Assembly (NCBI RefSeq): GCF_946886895.1
Contig: NZ_CAMPJO010000010.1
Location: 43,186-107,185, forward strand
DNA from: an uncultured Marinobacter sp.
GTDB taxonomy: Bacteria > Pseudomonadota > Gammaproteobacteria > Pseudomonadales > Oleiphilaceae
Length of the DNA: 64,000 bases
Reading direction: 5' to 3'
The notes under the pieces are model-generated. The model was not told the origin of the DNA. It did not search any database and worked only from the letters and a program-made list of their open reading frames with translations. Positions within the stretch are counted from its first letter, which is position 1, and every line of letters begins with the position of its first letter. Shown here one piece after another: positions 1 through 9,538 of the stretch. The position numbers were made by a program, and so were the translations under genes.

Positions 1-7
1 CACTGCA

Positions 8-823
8 ATGGCTGAATTTCTCTCCCTTCAGGATGCCGTGAGCCGCCACATCAGCAACGGCGACACGGTCTGTATGGAAGGCTTCACGCACCTGATTCCA
101 TTCGCGGCAGGCCACGAGATCATCCGTCAGGAAAAGCGTGACCTGACCCTGATCCGTATGACCCCGGATCTGATCTACGACCAGATGATCGGCGCCGGCT
201 GTGCCAAAAAACTGATCTTCTCCTGGGGCGGGAACCCCGGCGTAGGCTCCCTGCACCGGCTGCGGGATGCGGTTGAGAAAGCCTGGCCCAACAAGCTGGA
301 GATTCTGGAACACAGCCACGCCGCCATGGCCTGTGCCTACGAAGCGGGTGCCGCCGGCCTGCCGTTCGCGGCCCTGCGCGGTTATGTGGGCAGCGACCTG
401 CCGAAAGTGAATGACCAGATCAAATTCATTGACTGCCCGTTCACCGGTGAGCGCCTGGCCGCCGTGCCGTCCGTGCGCCCGGATGTGTCGGTGATTCACG
501 CCCAGCGAGCTGATCGCAAAGGTAACGTGTTGATTGAAGGAATCGTGGGGATTCAGAAGGAAGTCGTGCTGGCCGCCAAGCGCAGCATCGTGACGGTGGA
601 AGAAATCGTCGACGACCTGGGCGCCGGCGTGAACGCTTGCGTGCTGCCGTCCTGGGCGATCACCGCCATCGCCGAGGCACCGAAAGGCGCCAGCCCGTCC
701 TATGCCCTGGGCTATTACGACCGTGACAACGCCTTTTACAAAGAATGGGACGGCATCGCCCGCAACCGGGACACCTTCCAGACCTGGCTGAAAGAAAACG
801 TATTCGAGAAAGGAGCCGCGTGA
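8..823 (+). CDS. catI: 3-oxoadipate CoA-transferase, subunit A (CatI/PcaI type)
   Basis: Alpha subunit of the cytoplasmic enzyme that moves CoA from succinyl-CoA to 3-oxoadipate, the penultimate step of the beta-ketoadipate pathway. The 271-residue protein carries the class I CoA-transferase fold signature (FSWGGNPGVGSLHRL at about residues 71-85; ADRKGNV and an EEIVDDLG segment later). It is longer than PcaI (about 230 aa) and closer in size to the CatI/glutaconate-CoA-transferase type, so catI is preferred; pcaI would describe the same role. Its stop shares a base with the next start (TGATG), which means translational coupling with subunit B. Only 7 bases precede the start, so the promoter lies outside the window. 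The substrate assignment rests on the adjacent thiolase and enol-lactonase. Confidence 0.88.
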   Translation: MAEFLSLQDAVSRHISNGDTVCMEGFTHLIPFAAGHEIIRQEKRDLTLIRMTPDLIYDQMIGAGCAKKLIFSWGGNPGVGSLHRLRDAVEKAWPNKLEILEHSHAAMACAYEAGAAGLPFAALRGYVGSDLPKVNDQIKFIDCPFTGERLAAVPSVRPDVSVIHAQRADRKGNVLIEGIVGIQKEVVLAAKRSIVTVEEIVDDLGAGVNACVLPSWAITAIAEAPKGASPSYALGYYDRDNAFYKEWDGIARNRDTFQTWLKENVFEKGAA

Positions 824-1599
824 TGAGCCTTGAATTTACCGCCTCGGAAATGATGAGCGTCACTGCCGCCCGCGCACTGACCAGCGACATGACCTGCTTC
901 GTCGGCATCGGCCTGCCCAGCGAGGCCGCCAACCTGGCCCGCCTCACCCACGCGCCCGATGTCACCCTGATCTACGAATCCGGCACCCTGCAAACCAAAC
1001 CGGATGTGCTGCCGCTGTCCATCGGCGATGGCGAACTGTGCGAATCCGCCCTGACCACGGTCGCCGTGCCGGAAATGTTCCGTTACTGGCTGCAGGGCGG
1101 GCATATCAGCGTCGGCTTCCTGGGCACTGCCCAGATTGACCGCTACGCCAACCTCAACACCACGCTGATCGGCGACTACCGGGAGCCGAAAGTCCGCCTG
1201 CCCGGCGGCGGAGGCGCTCCGGAAATTGCCACCAATGCGAAAGAAGTGTTCATTACCGTGAAGCACTCCAAGCGCACCTTCGTGAAGGATGTGGACTTCG
1301 TGACCACCGTCGGCTTTGGTCGGGATGGCAAGGCCCGGGACAATGTCCCTAATATCGGCCGCGGCCCGACGGTGGTGATCACCGACCTCTGCATCCTGAA
1401 GCCGGATCCGGACACCAAAGAACTGGTGGTCACCTCCCTGCACCCGAACGTGACCCGGGAACAGGTGATTGAGGCCACCGGCTGGGAGATCCGGTTTGCC
1501 GACACGCTGGAGACCACGCCAGAGCCAAGCGCCAAGGAACTGGAAGTACTGCGTGACCTGAAAGCTCGCACTAACGCCCATCATGCCGGTCAACAATGA
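823..1599 (+). CDS. catJ: 3-oxoadipate CoA-transferase, subunit B (CatJ/PcaJ type)
   Basis: Beta subunit, 258 aa from the ATG at 823, which overlaps the upstream stop. An upstream in-frame start at 745 lies inside subunit A and is rejected. The active-site glutamate expected in this subunit is probably in IYESGTL (about residue 50), followed by the glycine-rich PGGGGAPEIA loop typical of class I CoA-transferase beta chains. With subunit A it makes 3-oxoadipyl-CoA plus succinate. It is the second gene of a tightly packed lower-pathway operon; its stop overlaps a possible start of the thiolase. Confidence 0.88.
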   Translation: MSLEFTASEMMSVTAARALTSDMTCFVGIGLPSEAANLARLTHAPDVTLIYESGTLQTKPDVLPLSIGDGELCESALTTVAVPEMFRYWLQGGHISVGFLGTAQIDRYANLNTTLIGDYREPKVRLPGGGGAPEIATNAKEVFITVKHSKRTFVKDVDFVTTVGFGRDGKARDNVPNIGRGPTVVITDLCILKPDPDTKELVVTSLHPNVTREQVIEATGWEIRFADTLETTPEPSAKELEVLRDLKARTNAHHAGQQ

Positions 1600-1607
1600 G
1601 GTCCACC

Positions 1608-2810
<1,203 letters not shown>

Positions 2811-2825
2811 AACCAAGGAGCCACC

Positions 2826-3614
2826 ATGGCATTTCTGAAACACAACGGCCGCACGATCTGCTACCGCTTGCTGGGTGACAACAACAAACCGCTGTTGATA
2901 CTGGCCCATCCCCTGGGCATGACCCAGGGCGTGTGGGACGACATGATTCCAGCGTTACTGGAAAGCTTCCGGATCATGACCTGGGATCTGCCGGGGCATG
3001 GCGCAAGTGCAGCCTGGCCGGAGGAGTCCGACCGAATCACCCCGGAAGACCTGGCCGGGGAAGCACTGGCACTGGCAGCGTTGGCCGGTGCCGAGACCTT
3101 TCACTTTGTCGGCACATCCATTGGCGGTGCTATCGGACAGCAGCTCATCAGCCAGCACGCTGACAAACTCCTCTCCGCCACGCTCACCAACACCGGTGCC
3201 GTTATCGGCACACCCGAGGCCTGGAACACCCGCTCCGCCAACGTAGTGGAGCTCGGTCTCAGTGCCATGTCGGTGGATATCGTGCCGCGCTGGTTTGGCC
3301 CTGCGGCCTGTGAACAGCAGCCGGCTCTGGTAGAGGGTTGGCGCGTGATCATGGGGCGCGGTGACGACCGCAGTTATGCCCTGCTGTGCGAGCTGCTGGG
3401 CCGGGCTGATTTCCGGGAGCAACTCAGCGGGCATCCGGTGCCGCTTCGCTTGATTGCCGGCGCGGACGACGTGGCCACGCCACCGGAAGCGCTCCAGGCG
3501 CTGGCCCAATTCAGTGGCGCGCCGAAACCGCTCATTCTGGAGCAAGTCGGCCACGTTCCTTCGGTGGAATGCCCTGACCGGTTCAGCCAGATTCTGATCG
3601 ATCATCTGCCCTGA
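2826..3614 (+). CDS. pcaD: 3-oxoadipate enol-lactone hydrolase
   Basis: Alpha/beta hydrolase of 262 aa converting 3-oxoadipate enol-lactone to 3-oxoadipate, the substrate of the CoA-transferase upstream. It shows the oxyanion HPLGM segment (about residue 27), the nucleophile elbow GTSIGG (Ser near residue 97), an Asp in IAGADDVATP (about 217) and a C-terminal His in VGHVPSVE (about 241), giving a full catalytic triad. An AAGGAG ribosome site precedes the ATG. It is the last gene of the catIJ-pcaFD operon; the catechol or protocatechuate branch genes that make the lactone are not in the window. Confidence 0.88.
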   Translation: MAFLKHNGRTICYRLLGDNNKPLLILAHPLGMTQGVWDDMIPALLESFRIMTWDLPGHGASAAWPEESDRITPEDLAGEALALAALAGAETFHFVGTSIGGAIGQQLISQHADKLLSATLTNTGAVIGTPEAWNTRSANVVELGLSAMSVDIVPRWFGPAACEQQPALVEGWRVIMGRGDDRSYALLCELLGRADFREQLSGHPVPLRLIAGADDVATPPEALQALAQFSGAPKPLILEQVGHVPSVECPDRFSQILIDHLP

Positions 3615-3628
3615 CCGCCGCCCCTGAA

Positions 3629-3656
3629 GCCAGGCCGGGGTGCTTCCCGACCTGGC
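3629..3656 (+). terminator. Probable terminator hairpin after pcaD
   Basis: Arms GCCAGGCCGGG and CCCGACCTGGC pair with one mismatch around a 6-base loop, starting 15 bases past the pcaD stop. The tract after it is only weakly T-rich (CTCCTGTTTCC), so strength is uncertain. Confidence 0.5.
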
Positions 3657-3681
3657 CTCCTGTTTCCCGCCACACCCGCTT

Positions 3682-3717
3682 TTCAGGATGCGGATAAACC
3701 TCTGCATCAAGCGGATA
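3682..3717 (+). promoter_or_regulatory. XylS/BenR-type operator, site A (upstream of chemoreceptor)
   Basis: Two direct repeats of the form T(T/G)CA-N6-GGATA lie exactly 21 bp apart: TTCA...GGATA (3682-3696) and a perfect TGCA-N6-GGATA (3703-3717). This spacing and core match the known XylS/BenR operator TGCA-N6-GGNTA. A XylS-like regulator is encoded at 11464-12420, so it is the likely binder. The site is 68 bp before the chemoreceptor start. Confidence 0.62.
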
Positions 3718-3784
3718 GGCTCTCCCTCAAATATCCCTTAGCGTTTCCGCACAATGCGAACCCTTGCCCAGCGGAAACAGAACC

Positions 3785-4699
3785 ATGGACAACACCGTCA
3801 CTTTCGAACAACAAACCTCGGCATCCGGATCTTCCAAAGCGCCCGTCTACGGAACACTGAGTCTGGCAATCGCCGGCACTACGGCAATGATCACCATGGC
3901 CGACAACGCCGTCTTGGCCATTCTCGCGGCCATCACCCTTGGACTAACAGCCACCGGCCTTGTTCTCTGCACCAGAATGCAGCCGGCCACCATTACGATC
4001 AGGGAACCAGCGCCCACGCCCGAGGCCATGCCTGAACCGGTTCACGAACCGGAAGTGCAAACGCCCGAGCCAGAATCGCAGGACCCCACCCTGCTCCGCC
4101 ATCTGGACGACCTGCGCAGCAACGTGGATGTGATCCTTGAGGAAATGGCGGAAGCCGGCAAACTGGCCAAAGCGTCCGGCGCCAACGTGGCCAAGAGCGC
4201 CAGCAGTATTTCCGGGTCCGAAGCCTCGATTCGGGAACTGGCCAACTACATGACCCGGATCGACGAGGTATTTACCGAGCTGGGCAGACAATCCGGGGAA
4301 ATCAGTACCATCGTGGGTAATATTCAGGACATCGCCAAACAGACCAACCTGCTGGCATTGAATGCATCCATCGAGGCGGCCCGTGCCGGCGAGCACGGTC
4401 GCGGCTTTGCCGTGGTTGCCGACGAGGTGCGCCACCTGGCGGTGCGTGCCAATGAATCCAGCGAGGGCATTCGTGCCATTGCCAACAACCTGAATGCCAC
4501 CTCGGTAGAGGCGGGCAACGGCATGGAACGGATCCGGGAGTCGTGCAACCAGTGTCTGGGCCTGTCTGGTGAGGCCTTACAGGCGATGAAGGATATCCAG
4601 ACGGGCGCGGTGGCCCGGATGGAAGTGGTGCAAGGTATTACCGACCGGCTGCAGGTTCAGCGGGAACTGACCAACCGACTGTTCTCCGACCTGAGTTGA
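3785..4699 (+). CDS. Small methyl-accepting chemotaxis-like protein without a periplasmic sensor domain
   Basis: A 304-aa chemoreceptor-like protein. Residues about 22-65 form one or two close membrane helices with almost no periplasmic loop. A Pro/Glu-rich linker (about 70-100) follows, then a cytoplasmic coiled-coil signalling domain with the conserved hairpin tip ([20 protein letters not shown], near residue 182) that contacts CheA/CheW. It lacks a recognisable ligand-binding domain, so it may sense membrane or metabolic state, or couple to another protein. ATG 3785 is preferred over TTG 3764. AACAACAA recurs at 3807-3814 in the first codons. The XylS-type repeat upstream places it in the aromatic regulon, suggesting a role in taxis towards aromatics or energy taxis. 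Confidence 0.75.
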   Translation: MDNTVTFEQQTSASGSSKAPVYGTLSLAIAGTTAMITMADNAVLAILAAITLGLTATGLVLCTRMQPATITIREPAPTPEAMPEPVHEPEVQTPEPESQDPTLLRHLDDLRSNVDVILEEMAEAGKLAKASGANVAKSASSISGSEASIRELANYMTRIDEVFTELGRQSGEISTIVGNIQDIAKQTNLLALNASIEAARAGEHGRGFAVVADEVRHLAVRANESSEGIRAIANNLNATSVEAGNGMERIRESCNQCLGLSGEALQAMKDIQTGAVARMEVVQGITDRLQVQRELTNRLFSDLS

Positions 4700-4752
4700 G
4701 GAGCCTGAGTTGGCAGCTCCCTTGGTTGCGAATGCTTTAATTCCAGTCCCGC

Positions 4753-4788
4753 TGCAACCACCGGACACCCCTGTGCAGAAAACGGATA
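4753..4788 (+). promoter_or_regulatory. XylS/BenR-type operator, site B (upstream of ABC importer)
   Basis: Direct repeats TGCA-N6-GGACA (4753-4767) and TGCA-N6-GGATA (4774-4788), 21 bp apart, fit the XylS/BenR operator with a single deviation (C for T in the first GGNTA). The site lies 62 bp upstream of the binding-protein start, the position expected for an activator overlapping the -35 region. Confidence 0.68.
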
Positions 4789-4827
4789 TTCCTCCAGCTC
4801 CCACACGCCTCTAATGGAAGTACCGCA

Positions 4828-4835
4828 CAACAACA
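4828..4835 (+). promoter_or_regulatory. CA motif AACAACAA before the binding-protein start
   Basis: AAnAAnAA octamer ending 15 bases before the ATG at 4851, overlapping the ribosome-loading region. In Pseudomonas, Hfq with Crc binds such motifs to block translation of catabolic mRNAs. The same octamer precedes several other catabolic genes here. Confidence 0.55.
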
Positions 4836-4850
4836 AATTGAGGTGTTGAA

Positions 4851-6023
4851 ATGACCCGTACCAGAACCCTGGCCAGCGCTATGCTGGCAACCACCCTCAC
4901 CGCCGGACTTTCAACGTCCGCCCTGGCCGCCGCCGACCCGGTAAAGATCGGACTGATGCTGCCCTTCAGCGGCATTTACGCGCAGCTGGGTGAAGCCGGA
5001 CGCGATGGCCTGAAACTGGCGCTGAAACAGAGCGCGGCCGAACTGGACGGTGTCACCTTCGAGTACATCGCCCTGGATACCGAGGCCAAGCCCGCCCGGG
5101 CGCCGGAACTGGCGTCTTCCCTGCTGAACCAGCACAACGCTGATTTCATTGTCGGGCCGGTTCATTCCGGTGTCGCCATGGGCATGATCAAGATGCTGCG
5201 CGGCAAGGACACTGTCATGATTATCCCGAACGCCGGGGCTGCGGCCGCCACTGGCCCCCTGTGCGCACCAAATATCTTCCGGACCTCGTTTTCATCCTGG
5301 CAGCCTTCCTATCCCATGGGCCAGGTGGCTCTGGATAAAGGTTATGAGAAGGTGTATGCGATCAGCTGGAACTACGGCATGGGCCGCGAGAGCCTGGATG
5401 CATTCGAGGAATCCTTTACCGCCGGTGGCGGCGAGATTGTCGAGAAGGTGTTGCTGCCCTTCCCGTCCACCAACTTCCAGCCTCATATCAGTGATATCGC
5501 CGCCACCAACCCGGATGCGGTGTTCACCTTTTTTGCCGGAGGCGGCGCCATCAAGTTTGTGAAGAACTACGACGCCATGGGCCTGCGCGGAAAGATCCCA
5601 CTGCTGGGCTCCGGCTTCCTGACCGAGGGGACCCTTGAGGCCCAGGGCCCGGCGGCCGAAGGCGTGATGACCACGCTGCACTACGCCGAGCAACTGGACG
5701 TTCCGGCCAACCAGGCCTTCCGTGAGGCCTTCAACACCGAATACGGCCATTACCCGGACATCTACGCGGTGCAGGGTTACGACGCTGGCCTGGCAATCGC
5801 CAACACCATTGAGAAGCTGAACGGTGACATCACGGATAAGCAGGCGGTGATCAGCACCATGGAAAAACTCACCATCGACAGCCCGAGGGGGGAATTCACC
5901 TTCTCGAAAGCCCACAACCCGATTCAGAACATCTATCTGCGGGAAGTGAAAGATGGCGTGAACGTGGTGCAGAGCATTGCCGCCAAGTCGCTGGAAGATC
6001 CGGCTCGCGGCTGCAAGCTCTGA
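4851..6023 (+). CDS. Liv-type ABC transporter substrate-binding protein (aromatic acid candidate)
   Basis: Periplasmic type I binding protein of 390 aa with a Sec signal peptide (about residues 1-27, cleavage after ALA) followed by VKIGLMLPFSGIYAQLGE, the usual start of Leu/Ile/Val-binding-protein-like folds. It heads an importer operon with livHMGF-type genes immediately downstream. The ligand cannot be read from sequence. The flanking beta-ketoadipate genes, a porin and the XylS-type operator point to an aromatic carboxylate such as benzoate or a ring-cleavage acid rather than an amino acid. Translation may be under Hfq/Crc control via the preceding CA motif. Confidence 0.8.
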   Translation: MTRTRTLASAMLATTLTAGLSTSALAAADPVKIGLMLPFSGIYAQLGEAGRDGLKLALKQSAAELDGVTFEYIALDTEAKPARAPELASSLLNQHNADFIVGPVHSGVAMGMIKMLRGKDTVMIIPNAGAAAATGPLCAPNIFRTSFSSWQPSYPMGQVALDKGYEKVYAISWNYGMGRESLDAFEESFTAGGGEIVEKVLLPFPSTNFQPHISDIAATNPDAVFTFFAGGGAIKFVKNYDAMGLRGKIPLLGSGFLTEGTLEAQGPAAEGVMTTLHYAEQLDVPANQAFREAFNTEYGHYPDIYAVQGYDAGLAIANTIEKLNGDITDKQAVISTMEKLTIDSPRGEFTFSKAHNPIQNIYLREVKDGVNVVQSIAAKSLEDPARGCKL

Positions 6024-6037
6024 TACCGGCTGCCGTA

Positions 6038-6058
6038 CCCCCGGCCACCCGCCGGGGG
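6038..6058 (+). terminator. Intercistronic hairpin between binding protein and permease
   Basis: Perfect 8-bp stem CCCCCGGC / GCCGGGGG with a 5-base loop, 15 bases after the binding-protein stop and followed by CATTTCC. Such a hairpin commonly acts as a partial terminator or 3'-end stabiliser, letting the binding protein be made in excess of the permease. Confidence 0.6.
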
Positions 6059-6123
6059 CATTTCCGAGATGAAGCGCCTGCCTGAACCGAACCGCATTCC
6101 CCGTAAACCCGTTGGGTACCGTT

Positions 6124-6987
6124 ATGTCGACCGAACTCTTCTTTGTACAACTGATTAATGGCATCCAGTACGGATTGCTGCTGTTCCTGATCGCCTCCGG
6201 CCTGACCCTGGTGTTCGGCGTGATGGGCATTCTCAACCTGGCTCACGGCTCCATGTACATGGTGGGTGCCTATCTGGTGTGGTATTTCGTGAACGTAACC
6301 GGCAGTTTTACGGTTGCGGCAGCGCTGTCCGCGGTGATTGCGCTCGGGCTGGGCATCCTGATCGAGCGATTGCTGATACAGCGGCTCTACAACCGAAACC
6401 ACCTGGACCAGGTACTGCTGACCATCGGCATGATCTTTGTTTTCAATTCCCTGCAAAGCATCCTCTGGGGCAACGATCCCTATGGGGTCTCCGTGCCGGA
6501 TGCCCTCGGCGCCGCCATTCCGTTTACCGAAAACTCCAGCTACCCGGTCTATCGCATTTTTGCGGCCGTGGTCTGTGTCGCGATCGCCGGGGCCCTGTAT
6601 TTCGTGGTGAGCAAAACCCGCCTGGGCATGCTGATTCGCGCGGGCGAATCCAACCGGGAGATGGTCGAGGCGCTGGGGGTCAACATCCGGACCCTGTACA
6701 CCGTTGTGTTCGCCATCGGCGTCATGCTGGCCGCCATTTCCGGCATCATCGCCGCCCCCATGCGCTCAATTGTCCCGGGCATGGGCGAAAGCGTGCTGAT
6801 TACCTGTTTTGTGGTGGTGGTGATCGGTGGCATGGGCTCCATCAAGGGCGCTTTCGTCGGCGCGCTGCTGGTGGGGGTGATCAGCACCTTTGCCGCCGTG
6901 CTGATGCCGAGTATGTCCAACATGGTGATTTACATCTTTATGATCCTGGTGTTGCTGGTGAAGCCCCAGGGCCTCTTTGCCAAATAA
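6124..6987 (+). CDS. Liv-type ABC transporter permease (LivH family)
   Basis: Inner-membrane permease of 287 aa with about eight hydrophobic segments and the LivH-family opening (LINGIQYGLLLFLIASGLTL, then GILNLAHGSMYMVGAY). The EAA-like contact loop is near EALGVNIRTLYTVVF. ATG 6124 is chosen over an upstream TTG at 6112 because it gives the normal family N-terminus. It pairs with the LivM-like protein downstream to form the translocation channel for the ligand delivered by the binding protein at 4851. Confidence 0.85.
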   Translation: MSTELFFVQLINGIQYGLLLFLIASGLTLVFGVMGILNLAHGSMYMVGAYLVWYFVNVTGSFTVAAALSAVIALGLGILIERLLIQRLYNRNHLDQVLLTIGMIFVFNSLQSILWGNDPYGVSVPDALGAAIPFTENSSYPVYRIFAAVVCVAIAGALYFVVSKTRLGMLIRAGESNREMVEALGVNIRTLYTVVFAIGVMLAAISGIIAAPMRSIVPGMGESVLITCFVVVVIGGMGSIKGAFVGALLVGVISTFAAVLMPSMSNMVIYIFMILVLLVKPQGLFAK

Positions 6988-7000
6988 TCGGGAGCCGATC

Positions 7001-7957
7001 ATGATCTTTGAAAAACGCACCGAACGCCTGTTTCTGCCGGTGTTTTTGCTGATTGTTCTGTGCCTTCCGCTGTTCCTGGAGGCCAATTCCTTCTTCGTGA
7101 GCAAGGTCACCACCGTTCTGATCCTGGCGACCTTTGTGATGTCTCTGGATTTCCTGGTCGGGCGTGTTGGCCTGGTCACCCTGGGCCACGCCCTGTTCTA
7201 TGGCCTGGGCGGCTATCTGTTCGTGATCATTGCCCCGGAATACGAGGCCGTGAATTTCTGGCTGTACACGTTCTACGTGTGTGCCCTGGCTGCCCTGATT
7301 GCCCTGGTGGTTGGCGTGGTCGTGCTCCGCACCAGCGGCATCTACTTCATCATGATTACCCTGGCCATCTCGCAAATGGCCTATTACTTTTTCTTCGACT
7401 CCCTGGATTTCGGCGGCAGCGACGGCGTGTTCATTTTCATGAAACCGGAAACCAGCATCTTCGGCCTGAGTTTCCTGAATCTGGACGATCCGATGCACTT
7501 CTACTATCTGGCGGTACTGTCCCTGTTCAACACCCTGCTGTTCCTGAAGCTCATCCTCCGTTCCCGGTTCGGGCGCATTGTTGAAGCCAGCCGGCAGAAC
7601 CCCGAACGCACCGAAGCCCTGGGCTACAACATTTTTGCATTCCGCCTGATCAGCTACGTGATCGCCAGCACCCTGGGTGCCTATGCGGGCTTCCTGTTCG
7701 CGCTCCAGTACGGTTTTGTGAACCCGTCGTTCCTGACCTGGGAAATGTCTGGCACCGCGCTGGTGATGTCCATTCTCGGCGGCATGGGCACGATTTACGG
7801 CGCCATTCTCGGCACCTTCGCCTACGAGGGACTGCAGTACCTGTTTGAGCACCTGACCGAGGAATGGCTGCTGTTCATGGGCGCGGCCATCATCCTGATG
7901 GTGATTGTGCTGCGCAAAGGCCTGGCCGGTTACCTCGAAAAATTGCTGGAGAAATAA
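7001..7957 (+). CDS. Liv-type ABC transporter permease (LivM family)
   Basis: Second permease, 318 aa, strongly hydrophobic, with the LivM-family core GRVGLVTLGHALFYGLGGYL and the loop ASRQNPERTEALGYN that contacts the ATPases. Start ATG 7001 follows a GGGAG site 13 bases after the livH-like stop; an earlier in-frame start lies inside the upstream gene. Adjacent ATPase genes complete the importer. Confidence 0.85.
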   Translation: MIFEKRTERLFLPVFLLIVLCLPLFLEANSFFVSKVTTVLILATFVMSLDFLVGRVGLVTLGHALFYGLGGYLFVIIAPEYEAVNFWLYTFYVCALAALIALVVGVVVLRTSGIYFIMITLAISQMAYYFFFDSLDFGGSDGVFIFMKPETSIFGLSFLNLDDPMHFYYLAVLSLFNTLLFLKLILRSRFGRIVEASRQNPERTEALGYNIFAFRLISYVIASTLGAYAGFLFALQYGFVNPSFLTWEMSGTALVMSILGGMGTIYGAILGTFAYEGLQYLFEHLTEEWLLFMGAAIILMVIVLRKGLAGYLEKLLEK

Positions 7958-7959
7958 TC

Positions 7960-8733
7960 ATGGCCAACGACATCATTCTGGAAACCGAATCCCTCAGCAA
8001 GCACTGGGGCGGTATCAAGGCACTCAACGATATTTCGCTGCGGTTCCACGACCGCCAACTGCACGGCGTGGTCGGCCCCAACGGCGCCGGCAAGAGCACC
8101 CTGCTGAACATGCTGTGCGGCACCCTGAAGCCCACCAGTGGTTGTATCTTTCACAAGGGCGAGCAGATTGACGGCATGAAACCCTGGACGTTCGTGCGCC
8201 GGGGAATCGGCCGGAGCTTCCAGAAAACCAACATCTACACCGACGCTACTTGCCTTGAAAACTGCGCGGTGGCGGCCCAGCGCCGGTTTGCCGGCAGCTT
8301 CAATCTGTTTGCCTCAAGGCACACCAACCAGCGGGTGACCGAAGCCGCGGAAAAAGCGCTGCATCAGGTGGGCCTCGAAAGCCGGATTCATACCGTAGCC
8401 GCCGAGATCTCCTATGGCGAACAGCGCCAGCTCGAGCTGGCCATGGTGCTGGCGACGGATCCCTGCATCCTGCTGCTGGACGAGCCCATGGCGGGCATGG
8501 GCCATGAGGAATCCCAGCGCATCATCGCCCTGCTGAATCAGCTCAAACAGGACTACTGCATCGTGCTGGTGGAACACGACATGGACGCCATTTTCGAGCT
8601 TTCGGACCAGTTAACCGTGCTCGACAACGGCACCCACCTGATTACCGGCACCGTCGACGAGGTGCGCAACGATCCGCGGGTTAAAGAAGCCTACCTGGGC
8701 AAAGACGACGACACAGAGGAGGAAGCGGCGTGA
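7960..8733 (+). CDS. Liv-type ABC transporter ATPase (LivG family)
   Basis: Cytoplasmic ATP-binding subunit, 257 aa, with Walker A GPNGAGKST (about residue 40), LivG-type QKTNIYTDATCLEN region, signature ISYGEQRQLELAM, Walker B ILLLDEPMAGMG and a switch His in VEHDMD. The signature is ISYGE rather than LSGGQ, a common variation in this family. Start ATG 7960 lies 2 bases past the livM-like stop, and its stop overlaps the next start. Confidence 0.87.
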   Translation: MANDIILETESLSKHWGGIKALNDISLRFHDRQLHGVVGPNGAGKSTLLNMLCGTLKPTSGCIFHKGEQIDGMKPWTFVRRGIGRSFQKTNIYTDATCLENCAVAAQRRFAGSFNLFASRHTNQRVTEAAEKALHQVGLESRIHTVAAEISYGEQRQLELAMVLATDPCILLLDEPMAGMGHEESQRIIALLNQLKQDYCIVLVEHDMDAIFELSDQLTVLDNGTHLITGTVDEVRNDPRVKEAYLGKDDDTEEEAA

Positions 8734-9443
8734 GTGACCAGCTTCTGGAAGTGCATAACCTCAACACCCTGTATGGCCGCAGCCACATCCTGCACGACCT
8801 GTCGTTCCGGCTCGCCAAAGGCGAATCCATGAGCCTGATGGGGCGCAACGGCATGGGCAAGACCACCACCCTTAAATCAATCCTTGGCATCGTGCCACCG
8901 CGCAGTGGCCACGTGTATTTCGATGGCGAGGACATCAGCCACCTGCCCACCTGGAAGCGCATGCGCCGTGATATTGCCTATGTGCCCGAGGGCCGGGGCA
9001 TGTTCCATAACCTGACGGTAAAAGAACACCTGCAGATGGCGGCGCGGCCCGGCAGCAACGGAGAGACCAACTGGGATTATGATCGGGTGCTGGCCACCTT
9101 CCCCCGCCTGTCGGAACGCCTGTCCAACCTGGGAACGGAAATGTCTGGCGGCGAACAGCAGATGCTGGCCATTGGCCGAGCCCTGGTGACCAACCCCCGG
9201 CTGATGATTCTGGACGAAGCCACCGAAGGCCTGGCCCCGCTGATTCGCCAGGACATCTGGAACGTGATTGCCAGCATCCGGGAATCCGGCATTTCCACAC
9301 TGGTGGTGGACAAGAACATCAAGGCCCTGAAGAAGCTCTGTGACCGCCATGTGGTGATTGTAAAAGGCAAGGTTCACTTTGATGGCAGCTCCGCCGAGCT
9401 GGATCAGAATCTGGAGAAAGTCGAAACCGCGCTCAGCGTCTGA
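8730..9443 (+). CDS. Liv-type ABC transporter ATPase (LivF family)
   Basis: Second ATPase, 237 aa, starting at GTG overlapping the previous stop by 4 bases. Walker A GRNGMGKTT, signature MSGGEQQMLAIGRAL and Walker B LMILDEATEGLAP are present. The switch-loop position reads VVDKNI where LivF proteins more often have VEQN, so the switch His/Gln is replaced, which may slow or alter ATP hydrolysis. It is the last transporter gene before the porin. Confidence 0.86.
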   Translation: MSDQLLEVHNLNTLYGRSHILHDLSFRLAKGESMSLMGRNGMGKTTTLKSILGIVPPRSGHVYFDGEDISHLPTWKRMRRDIAYVPEGRGMFHNLTVKEHLQMAARPGSNGETNWDYDRVLATFPRLSERLSNLGTEMSGGEQQMLAIGRALVTNPRLMILDEATEGLAPLIRQDIWNVIASIRESGISTLVVDKNIKALKKLCDRHVVIVKGKVHFDGSSAELDQNLEKVETALSV

Positions 9444-9446
9444 ATG

Positions 9447-9482
9447 TACAAAAAACGGATAGGGAAGTTCATTAACCGGATA
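9447..9482 (+). promoter_or_regulatory. XylS/BenR-type operator, site C (upstream of porin)
   Basis: Direct repeats TACA-N6-GGATA (9447-9461) and TTCA-N6-GGATA (9468-9482), again 21 bp apart. The GGATA half is perfect in both; the TGCA half has one mismatch each. It lies 56 bp before the porin ATG, so the porin can be switched on independently of the upstream ABC genes. Confidence 0.58.
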
Positions 9483-9519
9483 TTTGAGCCGGCCTGAATC
9501 ACCGATAGTTCAGGTGCCC

Positions 9520-9527
9520 AACAACAA
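9520..9527 (+). promoter_or_regulatory. CA motif AACAACAA before the porin start
   Basis: Octamer immediately next to the GGAGA ribosome site of the porin gene, 11 bases before the ATG. Hfq/Crc binding here would directly block ribosome loading. Confidence 0.55.
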
Positions 9528-9538
9528 GGAGAAGGCAC

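Noticed and set aside
736..1596. Minus-strand open frame opposite catJ
   Set aside because: GC-rich antisense shadow of a well-supported CoA-transferase gene.
4711..4725. TGGCAG-N5-TTGGT as a sigma-54 promoter for the importer
   Set aside because: The -12 GC is GG and no DmpR-type site is near; the XylS-type repeats closer to the gene explain control better.
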